56,331 nt of DNA from Acetobacteraceae bacterium (GTDB lineage: Bacteria > Pseudomonadota > Alphaproteobacteria > Acetobacterales > Acetobacteraceae): positions 1-56,331 of the forward strand of contig JAIEOP010000393.1 in NCBI GenBank assembly GCA_019750465.1, read 5' to 3'. Positions 26,680 to 34,816 of the stretch are shown one piece after another. A program made the position numbers and the translations under genes. Below the pieces are notes generated by a model. The model was not told the origin of the DNA. It ran no database searches and saw only the letters and a program-made list of their open reading frames with translations. Each line of letters begins with the position of its first letter. Position 1 is the first letter of the stretch.

Positions 26680-27291
26680 ATGCCCGGGTCGCCTTCTCCC
26701 CCCGCCGGCGGGGGGAGCCCGGGAGGGGGGCGGCCCCCAACCCGGCCCTCCCCCGCAGGCGGGAGAGGGAGCAACACACGGCATGCCCTGCACACCCCGC
26801 GTACCATCACCACGGCGCGGCTTTCCCTGCTGCCACCGGGGCCGGAGCACCTGCCCGAGCTCATCCGCCTGAAGGCCGACGAACGCGTCTTCGGCCTGAT
26901 GCTGCACGGCGTGCGCACGCCGGAGCGCACGCGCGAGGAGCTGGAGGACGACATCGAGTTCTGGCGCGTGCGCGGCTACGGCACCTGGTCCGTGTTCGAG
27001 CGCGCGACCGGCGACTTCCTCGGCATCGCCGGGCTGATGGAGCGTCCCGATGGCCGCGGCGTGGCGCTGCGCTTCGCGCTCTGGCCGGAATGCCGCGGCC
27101 GCGGCTATGCGCGGGAGGCGGCGTCGGCCGCGCTGGAGTTCGGCCATCGCGCCGGCCTCCGGCGCATCATCGCCGTGGCGTGGGTGGAGAACCTCGCCTC
27201 TCGTCTGGTGCTGCAGGATATCGGCATGACGGAATGCGATGCCTTCGATCACCGTGACCGGCGCATGCTGGTGTACGAATCGGTGCGCTGA
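26680..27291 (+). CDS. GNAT N-acetyltransferase (RimJ/RimL type)
   Basis: Up to 203 aa. The conserved GNAT fold starts at T-I-T-T-A-R-L-S-L-L and includes the acetyl-CoA motif L-W-P-E-C-R-G-R-G-Y-A-R-E-A and V-E-N-L-A-S-R-L-V-L. The only in-frame standard start upstream is the ATG at 26680, just after ettA, which makes the first ~40 residues a Pro/Gly-rich translation of the palindromic repeat. The true start may be a non-standard codon nearer the fold. Acceptor substrate unknown. Confidence 0.8.
   Translation: MPGSPSPPAGGGSPGGGRPPTRPSPAGGRGSNTRHALHTPRTITTARLSLLPPGPEHLPELIRLKADERVFGLMLHGVRTPERTREELEDDIEFWRVRGYGTWSVFERATGDFLGIAGLMERPDGRGVALRFALWPECRGRGYAREAASAALEFGHRAGLRRIIAVAWVENLASRLVLQDIGMTECDAFDHRDRRMLVYESVR
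26696..26770. repeat. GC-rich palindromic intergenic repeat after ettA
   Basis: A perfect 22-bp palindrome at 26696-26717 (11 bp per arm, no loop) is followed by a second imperfect inverted repeat (about 26744-26770, ccctcccccgc ... cgggagaggg). Such Pro/Gly-coding GC palindromes between genes are frequent in alphaproteobacteria as REP-like repeats. Here it may terminate ettA. The GNAT frame runs through it. Confidence 0.65.
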
Positions 27292-28005
27292 TCAGGCCTC
27301 GAGGAACCCGACCCGCCGCTCCTCCAGCACCGCGCAGGTCAGCCGCCGGCCGAACACGGCGCCGGTGTCGATGTTGATGCGGTTCTCGTACACCTCGGCC
27401 CCATGCCGCACCGGCGTGTGCCCGTGCACCACGACGACGCCATGCGCGCGCTCGCTGCTGAGGAAATCGCCGCGGATGCGCAGCAGGTCGTCCTCGCTCT
27501 GCTGGTCCAGCGGCACGCCGGGGCGGATGCCTGCATGCACGAAGAGATAGCCTCCGAGCCGGTGCGTGCGCTTCAGGCCGCGCACGAAATCCTGGTGCCT
27601 CGTGGGGATGCGCGCGGCCCAGACTGCCGGCTCGTCCGGGTCGACGCCCCAGCTTGCCAGCGCCTCGCGCCCGCCGGTGTAGAGCCAGTCGGTGATCGCG
27701 GCGCGCTCGCCGGCCAGCGCGTCGATCATGGTGCGCTCGTGATTGCCCATCAGGTTCACGCAGGCCAGGCCGGGGATGGGCGAGGCGGCGCCCGTCAGCC
27801 GCTCCAGCACGCCGGCGCTGTCGGGCCCCTTGTCCACGTAGTCGCCGATGTGCAGCAGCAGCGGCAGCGCGATGGGGCGCGCCTTCAGGTCCGCCGCGAT
27901 CATCGCGTGCAGCGAGGCGAGCTTGTCCGTGCAGCCATGGATGTCGCCGATGGCATAGACGCGGCGGCCGGCGGGGATGCGCGCGGGGGCAGGCTCGAAC
28001 CTCAT
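27292..28005 (-). CDS. PPP-family metallophosphoesterase (serine/threonine phosphatase type)
   Basis: 237 aa with the PPP metal motifs G-D-I-H-G (about 20-24), GDYVDKGPDS (about 54-63), G-N-H-E (about 87-90), the later H-A-G-I-R-P-G-V and V-V-H-G-H-T-P. Bacterial members act as protein phosphatases or dinucleoside tetraphosphatases in the cytosol. Convergent with the GNAT gene with no gap between the two ends. The amidase gene is upstream with only a few bases between, so they may be cotranscribed. Confidence 0.9.
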   Translation of the reverse strand: MRFEPAPARIPAGRRVYAIGDIHGCTDKLASLHAMIAADLKARPIALPLLLHIGDYVDKGPDSAGVLERLTGAASPIPGLACVNLMGNHERTMIDALAGERAAITDWLYTGGREALASWGVDPDEPAVWAARIPTRHQDFVRGLKRTHRLGGYLFVHAGIRPGVPLDQQSEDDLLRIRGDFLSSERAHGVVVVHGHTPVRHGAEVYENRINIDTGAVFGRRLTCAVLEERRVGFLEA

Positions 28006-28011
28006 GCGGCG

Positions 28012-29460
28012 TCAGTCCAGCCCCGGCACCACGGGCCGCAGATGCGCCCAGGGGCGGGCGCGCTCCAGCGCCGCCGCCACCTGCAGCAGCCGCGCATCCT
28101 CGCCGGGCCGCGCGATGAGCTGGATGGCCACGGGCAGCCCGTCCTGCGCCAGGCCGACGGGCAGGGAGACGGCGGGGTTGCCGGTCAGGTTGAAGGGCAT
28201 GGTGTAGGGATACCAGGCCGCCCGCAGGTTGGGCACCGCCTCGTTGTCGATGGTGATCGGGCCGAAGAAGTCCTGGTCGATCGGCAGCGCGGTGCGCGAC
28301 AGCGTCGGCATGGCCACGATGTCGGCGTCCGTGAACCAGTCCTGCACGGCGCGGAACAGCGCGGTGCGCTGGAAGATGCCCGCGTAGAGCTCCTGCGCCG
28401 AGTAGCTCGCCACGCGGTCCATCTGGCGCACGAAGACGGGGTCCATGATGGCGCGGTGCCGCGCCAGGTGGTGGCCGTACTGCGCCATGCGGTAGCTGCC
28501 GTTCACCACGAACCAGACGGCTTCCGGGTTCTCGAAGGGCGCCTCCGTCTCAACCACCGCGGCGCCGGTGCCCGCCAGCGCCGCCAGCGCCTCGCCACAG
28601 AGGCGGATCACCTCGGCGGCCACGCGGTCATTGCCGAGGCGCATGCGGAAGGCGATGCGCGTGCCGTCCAGCCGCGCCGGCGCGTTGCGCACCGCCTCCG
28701 CGAAGCCGGGTTGCGGGCGGCCGACGGTCAGCGGATCGGCGGGGTGCGGGCCGGCCATGGCGTCCAGCATCAGCGCCGTGTCCAGCACCGTGCGCGTCAT
28801 CGGCGTGATGGTGGAGATGTTGCCGAAGCCGTCCTGGGCCCATTCCTGAGGCACCACGCCGAGCCCCTGCTTGAACCCCACCAGCCCGTTGCAGGCCGCC
28901 GGGATGCGGGTGGAGCCGCCGCCATCGGTCGCCACCGCGATCGCCCCGATCCCCGCCGCCACCGAGGCCGCGGCGCCACCGGAGGAGCCGCCCGGGGTGC
29001 GCGTCGCGTTCCAGGGATTGCGCGTGGTGCCGAACAGCGGCGATTCGGTCAGCGGCTTCTGGCCGAACTCCGGCGTCGTGGTCTTGCCGAACAGGATCGC
29101 GCCGGCCGCCCGCAGCCGCGCCACCACGGCGGCGTCGTGCTTCGGAACGTGGTCGGCGAAGATGCGCGAGCCCCAGGTGGTTCGCACGCCCTCGGTCGGC
29201 ACCAGGTCCTTCACGGAAAGCGGCACGCCGTGCAGCGGCGGCAGCGCCTCGCCCCCCATCACGGCCTCCCCGGCCGCGCGGGCCTCTGCCATGGCGCGGT
29301 CCGGGCAGAGGGTGACGAAGGCGTTCAGCACGGGCTGCGACCGCTCGGCGCGGTCCAGCGTCGCCCTCATCACGTCAACGGGGGAGACCTGCCGGGTGCG
29401 GATGGCAGCGGCGGTTTCGGCGGCGGTGGCCCAGATGGGGTCGAAGTTGGGATCGAACAT
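28012..29460 (-). CDS. Amidase (amidase signature family)
   Basis: 482 aa. The Ser-cisSer-Lys triad is present: K84 in L-S-V-K-D-L, the cis-Ser in T-P-G-G-S-S-G-G (159-160) and the nucleophile S183 in D-G-G-G-S-T-R-I-P. Such enzymes hydrolyse carboxamides or ureas. The start at 29460 gives the common N-terminal length. It precedes the PPP phosphatase on the same strand. Substrate cannot be predicted. Confidence 0.92.
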   Translation of the reverse strand: MFDPNFDPIWATAAETAAAIRTRQVSPVDVMRATLDRAERSQPVLNAFVTLCPDRAMAEARAAGEAVMGGEALPPLHGVPLSVKDLVPTEGVRTTWGSRIFADHVPKHDAAVVARLRAAGAILFGKTTTPEFGQKPLTESPLFGTTRNPWNATRTPGGSSGGAAASVAAGIGAIAVATDGGGSTRIPAACNGLVGFKQGLGVVPQEWAQDGFGNISTITPMTRTVLDTALMLDAMAGPHPADPLTVGRPQPGFAEAVRNAPARLDGTRIAFRMRLGNDRVAAEVIRLCGEALAALAGTGAAVVETEAPFENPEAVWFVVNGSYRMAQYGHHLARHRAIMDPVFVRQMDRVASYSAQELYAGIFQRTALFRAVQDWFTDADIVAMPTLSRTALPIDQDFFGPITIDNEAVPNLRAAWYPYTMPFNLTGNPAVSLPVGLAQDGLPVAIQLIARPGEDARLLQVAAALERARPWAHLRPVVPGLD

Positions 29461-29552
29461 GCGCCAAGGGTGGGGCAGCCAGGGCGTCTGGCCAAGCCCC
29501 CTGCGCTGTGCCACGAATTCAGCCCGGCGACGCCAAGCGGGAGAGGGAACGC

Positions 29553-30011
29553 ATGCTCGAGGTCGAGAATGTCGAGGCGCTGAAGGCCCATGTCGGCAAG
29601 CGGCTCGGCAGCAGCGAGTGGCTGACCGTCGATCAGAAGATGATCGACCAGTTCGCCGAGGCAACCGGCGACCACCAGTGGATCCATGTGGACGTGGAGC
29701 GCGCGAAGCGCGAGATGCCGGGCGGCAAGACGATCGCGCATGGCTACCTCACGCTGTCCCTGCTGCCCAGGCTGAACCAGGGCATCTTCCGGATCACCAA
29801 GCGCAAGCGCGGCGTGAACTACGGCTCGAACAAGGTGCGCTTCACCGCGCCGGTGCCGGCGGGCGCGCGGGTGCGCGGCCACCTCACGCTGAAGGGCATC
29901 GAGGCGCTCGGCAATGGCTGCTCCCGCCTCACCATGGAGGCGAGCGTCGAGGTGGAGGGCAACGAACGCCCGGCCCTGGTCGCGGAGACGCTGTCCCTGG
30001 TGTACGAGTAG
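29553..30011 (+). CDS. MaoC-like (R)-enoyl-CoA hydratase, NodN type
   Basis: 152 aa hot-dog fold protein. The hydratase motif F-A-E-A-T-G-D-H-Q-W-I-H-V-D (about 49-62) supplies the catalytic Asp and His; IAHGYLTLSLLPRL follows. It is closest to NodN-like single-domain MaoC proteins that hydrate 2-enoyl-CoAs. A GAGAGGGAA site precedes the ATG at 29553. Divergent from the amidase (92 bp). Confidence 0.9.
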   Translation: MLEVENVEALKAHVGKRLGSSEWLTVDQKMIDQFAEATGDHQWIHVDVERAKREMPGGKTIAHGYLTLSLLPRLNQGIFRITKRKRGVNYGSNKVRFTAPVPAGARVRGHLTLKGIEALGNGCSRLTMEASVEVEGNERPALVAETLSLVYE

Positions 30012-30034
30012 GCCCGGCCAGAGAGGTATCTGGT

Positions 30035-30149
30035 CTGACTGGATCAGTCAGAGCGGACGATTTCCTCTGGAAACATGATGGATAGAGGAGCTCATCTGCG
30101 TCCTGAGCTCATCTGCGTCCTGATGGATCATGCCGTGATCCATCAGGAC
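30035..30149. repeat. Direct and inverted repeats at the left edge of the low-GC islet
   Basis: A 6-bp stem hairpin (ctgact ... agtcag) lies at 30035-30051. A 17-bp direct repeat (gagctcatctgcgtcct) occurs twice at 30088 and 30105. A perfect 14-bp stem with 5-nt loop spans 30117-30149 (gtcctgatggatca ... tgatccatcaggac). Together they fill the 163 bp between the MaoC gene and the lipoprotein gene. They could be a terminator, a regulatory hairpin or the scar of an insertion. Confidence 0.75.
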
Positions 30150-30174
30150 GAAGGCTGCTTTAGGGGTCGCCTGC

Positions 30175-30780
30175 ATGCGCCGCTTTCTGGCCTTGTCGCT
30201 AGCTCTTATGGTGGGTTGCGCGCCTGAACCACCGCCGCGCCCGCAACGCCCGCCGCCTTTCGATCATGCTCGCGCTGACCGATGCGTGCGCGAGCAACTT
30301 GACCAACGCTTCACCGACATGGGTGAGGCGATCATGGACCTCTCTACGACCGCTCAACAGACCCTCGCTGAGGAAGCTGTGAACCGCTGTGACTTTCCCG
30401 CGGGTCTCGATCGCATCGCAGGATTGCAGCGCGCCGGCTTCGCAGCTAGCTCCATTCGATTCGGCGTCGAGCGGCCGCTCCGCGAGCGGCGCAACGCCGA
30501 CGCCATCAGAGCGAATATCGAACGCGAGGAACGTAGACGGAGTGAGGTCGACGCGGCGTCGCATCGGTATCTGACGTGTGTCCTCAACGTGGCAAGGGAG
30601 CTTGCGCTCACGAGTGATGAGTCTGCACCTGTGATTGTCGATGCTGCACGCGGTTCTTGTCCCGATGAAGCAGCGGCACTGACACGCGCGGATTGGCGGA
30701 TGAAGGCTGAGCTTGACGCTCAAGCCCGACCAGCATTGATCGCCCGGGTCTTGCGCGCGCGTGGCCCCAGCGGCCGGTGA
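30175..30780 (+). CDS. Putative lipoprotein in lower-GC islet
   Basis: 201 aa. The signal M-R-R-F-L-A-L-S-L-A-L-M-V-G-C ends in a lipobox Cys at residue 15, followed by a Pro-rich linker and an Arg/Glu-rich helical domain with several conserved-looking Cys. No family recognised. Codon choice is less GC-rich than in neighbours (about 60% G+C in sampled lines), suggesting separate ancestry. It is followed at once by the HEPN-like gene. Confidence 0.6.
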   Translation: MRRFLALSLALMVGCAPEPPPRPQRPPPFDHARADRCVREQLDQRFTDMGEAIMDLSTTAQQTLAEEAVNRCDFPAGLDRIAGLQRAGFAASSIRFGVERPLRERRNADAIRANIEREERRRSEVDAASHRYLTCVLNVARELALTSDESAPVIVDAARGSCPDEAAALTRADWRMKAELDAQARPALIARVLRARGPSGR

Positions 30781-30803
30781 CGGGCGCGCGCCTATTGAGG
30801 AGA

Positions 30804-31394
30804 ATGCGGTTGAGCGAAGACGATGGTGCGAGAGCGTTCCGCGTCGACCTTGGCAGCTTGCCAACGCACTTTCCAACGCACCGCCATCCGGCCGAGCTCT
30901 GGGAAGCTCTTGGGCGCGCGGTTGGAACCTTCGGGTTTCTTGAGGAGAGCCTGGCAAAGGCGATCTTCGCACTGACCGCAACGCAAAGGTATCGGGAGGC
31001 CGAAATCGCAGACGCATTCCGGAAGTGGCTCCCGCTCTTGGAGCACGCGCTTTCTGATCCACTGGGGAACCTCATTGATACCTTTGGCAGTTCGGCGCGT
31101 GGCAGGCTCGAAGCGCTCGAGATGGAAGGGCTCATTTGTAACCTCAAGGACGCGGCGAAATTACGAAACGTGCTGTGCCATGCCTCGTGGAACCGTACCC
31201 CGGACGATCAAGGTCGATCGGTCCCGTACTTCGTAACAAGGAAGATGGAATGCTTCGATACACCGATCGACGTTCACTTCTTAAACCAGGTCCAGAAGCA
31301 CACAGCACAGTTAGCCTGCGCAGTGATCGAAACAGTCACGCAGCTGGGGTACCAGTTTCCTGGATCGAACGGCCCGGGGAGATCAATCTGGTAG
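30804..31394 (+). CDS. Uncharacterised protein with HEPN-like RNxxxH motif
   Basis: About 196 aa, mainly helical, no named family. The stretch L-R-N-V-L-C-H-A-S-W holds R-N-V-L-C-H (R codon at 31164), which matches the R-x4-H motif of HEPN RNases. GAGGAG at 30797 fits either the ATG at 30804 or a TTG at 30810; a GTG at 30777 overlapping the upstream stop is also possible. Low GC (about 53-60% in sampled lines) and its isolated place point to transfer. HEPN assignment is from one motif plus helical content, so it is tentative. Confidence 0.6.
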   Translation: MRLSEDDGARAFRVDLGSLPTHFPTHRHPAELWEALGRAVGTFGFLEESLAKAIFALTATQRYREAEIADAFRKWLPLLEHALSDPLGNLIDTFGSSARGRLEALEMEGLICNLKDAAKLRNVLCHASWNRTPDDQGRSVPYFVTRKMECFDTPIDVHFLNQVQKHTAQLACAVIETVTQLGYQFPGSNGPGRSIW

Positions 31395-31419
31395 ACTGAG
31401 CCCGGCGAGTTCGCCTTGA

Positions 31420-32544
31420 TCACCGGGCTTCCGCCGTGGCGATCGCGTATTTCGCCACCGCCGTCCTGTCCAGCGTGATCCCGAAGCCGGGCCGGTCCGG
31501 CACCGCCAGCATGCCGCCCTTCGGCCGCGGCGCATCCGGCAGCAGGTGCGGCCAGAGCGGATCGCGCGCCGGGTCGGCGAAGCACTCTACGCAAATCCCA
31601 TGTGGGATGGCGGCCAGCATGTGCGCGGCGATCTGCGGCTCCTCGTGATGCGCCATGCGCACATCCACAAGTGCGCAGGCGTCGGCGGCGCGGCGCCATT
31701 CGGTGATGCCGCCGGCCTCCGAGGCATCGAAGTTCACGATGTCCACCGCGCCGGCATCCAGCAGGCGCCGCACGCCGCGGGCGCTGTACTCGGACTGGCC
31801 GGCGTTGATCGGGATGCGGCAGGCACGCCGGACCTCCGCCATGCCGCGCGCCTCATCATCCCAGCGCACGGGCTCCTCGAACCAGGCGATCGGCAGATGC
31901 TCGATGAGGCGGGCGAAGCGGATGGCGTCGGGGATGGACCAGCCGCGATTGGCATCGACGGCGATCATGAATCCCGGGCCGGCGCCATCCACGGCGGCCT
32001 TCACCCGTTCCGCGTCCGCGTCGGGCGAGAGGCCGCCGACCTTCACCTTGCACCCGCCCATGCCCCAGAGGCGCAGCGCCTCCATCTCCTTCGCCAGGTC
32101 GAGCAGGGTCTTGCCCTCGGCGTAGTAGCCGCCGATGGAGATGATCGGCAGTTCGCTGCGATGGCCGCCGAGAAGCTGGCGCACGGAAAGCCCGGCGCGC
32201 TTGCCCAGCAGGTCCCATACGGCGGTATCGACGCAGGCGATCGCCTCCATCGCCAGCTTGCGGTCGCGATTCGGCAGCGTGATCGCGAACATGCGCTGCC
32301 ACAGGCGCTCATAGGCGATGGCGTCCTGCCCCAGCACAAGCGGCGCGATCTCCTCGATGATGAGGCGCACCAGCTCCGCGCCATGCTCGCGGTTGTCGCC
32401 GTTGTACACCTCGGCCGTGAGGCCATCCGCGGTGCGGATGCGCGTGACGATCGCGCAGCGCGTGGTCATGGCATAGACGCTGCCGGCGAATTGCCGCGGC
32501 AGCGGGATCTCGATGGCGGTGGCCTCGATGCTGTCGATGGTCAT
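31420..32544 (-). CDS. Mandelate racemase/muconate lactonising enzyme family protein
   Basis: 374 aa enolase-superfamily enzyme. An N-terminal capping domain is followed by a barrel with K-V-K-V-G-G (KxK acid/base pair), a metal-site D-A-N-R-G-W, W-F-E-E-P-V and G-Q-S-E-Y-S, and a C-terminal H-H-E. The Lys-x-Lys and His features fit the mandelate racemase subgroup, which act on sugar acids or 2-hydroxyacids by proton abstraction next to a carboxylate. Divergent from the lyase gene at 32611. Substrate unknown. Confidence 0.9.
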   Translation of the reverse strand: MTIDSIEATAIEIPLPRQFAGSVYAMTTRCAIVTRIRTADGLTAEVYNGDNREHGAELVRLIIEEIAPLVLGQDAIAYERLWQRMFAITLPNRDRKLAMEAIACVDTAVWDLLGKRAGLSVRQLLGGHRSELPIISIGGYYAEGKTLLDLAKEMEALRLWGMGGCKVKVGGLSPDADAERVKAAVDGAGPGFMIAVDANRGWSIPDAIRFARLIEHLPIAWFEEPVRWDDEARGMAEVRRACRIPINAGQSEYSARGVRRLLDAGAVDIVNFDASEAGGITEWRRAADACALVDVRMAHHEEPQIAAHMLAAIPHGICVECFADPARDPLWPHLLPDAPRPKGGMLAVPDRPGFGITLDRTAVAKYAIATAEAR

Positions 32545-32610
32545 GGCGTGCGGTCTTCTTGAAGCGTTTCCCCGCGCAGCCTAGCCTCGCTGCAGCAGCG
32601 GGAGGAAGCC

Positions 32611-34125
32611 ATGAACGAGGTCAGCCTGCGCGAGCGGGTGAAGGAACCGCCCAGCGCCGCCTTGGTGGAGAGCTACTACCGTCCTGCCCTGGAACGCTCG
32701 AAGCCGAGCGTCTTCCCGCACGAGATGTGGGCGCACCTGGCGCATGGCCTCATGCTGGAGAAGCAGGGAATCGTGCAGCCCGGGGTGATCCCGCCGATCC
32801 TGCGCTGCGTCCTTGATCTCGCGGCGCAAGGCCCGGATTCCGTGCCCGTCGATTACCGGCAGGAGGATCTGTACTCCTACGTCGAGCGCCGCATCGTCGC
32901 GGAGCTCGGCCCGGATGTCGGCGGCCGGCTGCATACCGGCCGCAGCCGCAACGACCTGAACGCCACCACCTGGCGCATGCTGCTGCGTGAGCGCGTGCTG
33001 GCGGGGCTGGAGGCGCTGTCGGCGCTGCGCGCCCGGCTGCTCGACATGGCGGAGGCGCATGCCGGCACCGTCATGCCCGGCTACACCCATTGGCAGCACG
33101 CGCAGCCCGTCACCTTCGGCTACTGGCTGCTGGCCGCGGCCGACGTGCTGGCGCGCGACCACGCCCGCCTCGCGGCCTCGCTGCGCCACACCAACCTCTG
33201 CCCGCTCGGCGCCGGGGCGCTGACCACCACCGCCTTCCCGCTGGACCGCATGATGGTCGCGGAACTGCTCGGCTTCGACGCGCCGATGGAGGTGGCCTAC
33301 GACGCCGTCTCCTCGCATGACGATGCGCTGGAAGCCGTGGGTGCCATGGCCGTGCTGATGACCTTCCTGTCGCGCCTGGCCACCGACCTGATCGCCTGGT
33401 CCACCTGGGAATACGGCTTCATCGAGCCCGCGGACCGGCACAGCGCGGTCAGCAGCATCATGCCGCAGAAGAAGAACCCGGCCGCGCTGGAACACGTCCG
33501 CGCCGCCGCCGGCATGGTGCAGGGCGCGCTGGCCGCCGCGCTCGGCTGCACCAAGAACACGCCCTTCGCCGACGTGAACGACGCCGTCACCGCGGTGAAC
33601 GAGCCGGTGCTGGACGCGGCGCTGCGCACCACGCGCGTGCTGGTGCTGATGGAGGAGGTCTTCGCCGGCCTGTCGCTGCGCGCCGACCGCATGGCGGAGG
33701 CGGCGCGCCTCGGCTTCGGCAGCGCGACGGAGCTGGCCGACGTGATCGTGCGGGAGGCGGGGCTCTCCTTCCGCATGGCGCACAACGTGGTCGCCGGCGT
33801 GGTCAGCGATGCGCTGGAGCGTGGGATCGGCGCCGACGCGATCCGCTCCGCCGACCTCGACCGCTCCGCGCAGGCGCATTTCGGCCAGGCGCTGTGCATC
33901 CGGGAGGAGGCCGTGCGCCAGGCCCTCGATCCGGCGGAGAACATCCGCACGCGCACCGTGCAGGGTGGGCCGGCGCCGGCGACCATGGCGGCGATGATCG
34001 CCGTGCGCCGCGCCGGACTGGCCGCCGACCAGGATGCCGTGCGCGCCGTGGCGCTGCGGCTGGAGCAGGCGCGGACGGACTGCTTCGCGGCGGCGCGCCG
34101 CCGGGTGGCCGCGAATTCACCCTGA
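32611..34125 (+). CDS. Argininosuccinate lyase homologue (fumarase/aspartase superfamily)
   Basis: 504 aa, slightly longer than ArgH (about 460). It carries H-T-G-R-S-R-N-D (108-115), GYTHWQHAQP with the catalytic His (157-166) and the superfamily loop SSIMPQKKNP (281-290). These are the ArgH motifs. The setting beside an enolase-superfamily enzyme rather than arginine genes makes it likely a paralogue with a catabolic or secondary substrate. GGAGGAAG precedes the ATG. Confidence 0.85.
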   Translation: MNEVSLRERVKEPPSAALVESYYRPALERSKPSVFPHEMWAHLAHGLMLEKQGIVQPGVIPPILRCVLDLAAQGPDSVPVDYRQEDLYSYVERRIVAELGPDVGGRLHTGRSRNDLNATTWRMLLRERVLAGLEALSALRARLLDMAEAHAGTVMPGYTHWQHAQPVTFGYWLLAAADVLARDHARLAASLRHTNLCPLGAGALTTTAFPLDRMMVAELLGFDAPMEVAYDAVSSHDDALEAVGAMAVLMTFLSRLATDLIAWSTWEYGFIEPADRHSAVSSIMPQKKNPAALEHVRAAAGMVQGALAAALGCTKNTPFADVNDAVTAVNEPVLDAALRTTRVLVLMEEVFAGLSLRADRMAEAARLGFGSATELADVIVREAGLSFRMAHNVVAGVVSDALERGIGADAIRSADLDRSAQAHFGQALCIREEAVRQALDPAENIRTRTVQGGPAPATMAAMIAVRRAGLAADQDAVRAVALRLEQARTDCFAAARRRVAANSP

Positions 34126-34204
34126 CGGCACGGCTCCGACACGGCGGCGCCGCCATTGTGACACACCGGATGCCGATCCTGCCGGTGACCCAAAGGAGGT
34201 CGCC

Positions 34205-34813
34205 ATGCCCATCACCCGCTTCGCCCTGATCGCCGCCACGCTGGGCGCCGCCGCCCTGCTCCCCGCCGTCGCCGAGGCGCGCGAGCCGCACCAAGGCGGC
34301 GGCCATCGCGGAGGCGGTGCGCACTGGGGCGGCGGCCATCATGGTGGCGGTGCGCACGGGAGCGGCGGCCATCGGGGCGGCCGCCATTGGGGCGGCGGCC
34401 ATCGCGGCGGCTACCATGCCGCGCCGGCATATCGCGGCGGCTACCACGCCGCGCCGGCATATCGCGGCGGCTACCATGGTGGCGGCTGGGGCTATCGCGC
34501 ACCGGGCCATGGCTGGGGCTACGCCGCGCCGCGCGTCGGCATCTATGTCGCGCCGCCGCTCTTCGCTGCGCCGTCGGCCTATGGCTATGTGCCGCCGCCG
34601 GTGCCCTACGGCTATGCCGCGCCGTCCTTCGATGGCGGCATGCCGCCATCCTACGACCCCGGCCAGCCAGGCTACGCACCATCCTACGACCCCGGCCAGC
34701 CGGGCTACGCGCCGCCCTATGCCGCCGCGCCGCAAGGCTACGCGCCCCAGGGCTACGCAGCGCCGGCCGACCCCTATGCCGCCAGCATCGCCACCGGCGG
34801 CGCGAAGTGGTGA
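34205..34813 (+). CDS. His/Gly/Tyr-rich secreted repeat protein
   Basis: 202 aa. A clear signal peptide (ITRFALIAATLGAAALLPAVAEA) is followed by a Gly/His-rich segment with G-G-G-H-x-G-G repeats, then R-G-G-Y-H-A-A-P-A-Y copies, then a Tyr/Pro/Gly-rich region with S-Y-D-P-G-Q-P-G-Y-A-P in tandem. A perfect AAAGGAGGT ribosome site implies strong translation. The many His suggest metal binding, but this is inference. No named family. It stands alone between a lyase gene and a convergent broken Bug gene. Confidence 0.7.
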   Translation: MPITRFALIAATLGAAALLPAVAEAREPHQGGGHRGGGAHWGGGHHGGGAHGSGGHRGGRHWGGGHRGGYHAAPAYRGGYHAAPAYRGGYHGGGWGYRAPGHGWGYAAPRVGIYVAPPLFAAPSAYGYVPPPVPYGYAAPSFDGGMPPSYDPGQPGYAPSYDPGQPGYAPPYAAAPQGYAPQGYAAPADPYAASIATGGAKW

Positions 34814-34816
34814 GCG

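Noticed and set aside
24987-26954. Open frame of 655 codons opposite ettA
   Set aside because: Composition is that of antisense high-GC coding DNA; EttA on the other strand is unambiguous.
32611-34125. Naming the lyase argH for arginine synthesis
   Set aside because: Motifs are those of ArgH, but length, neighbours (enolase-superfamily enzyme) and absence of arginine genes make a biosynthetic role doubtful, so no symbol was given.
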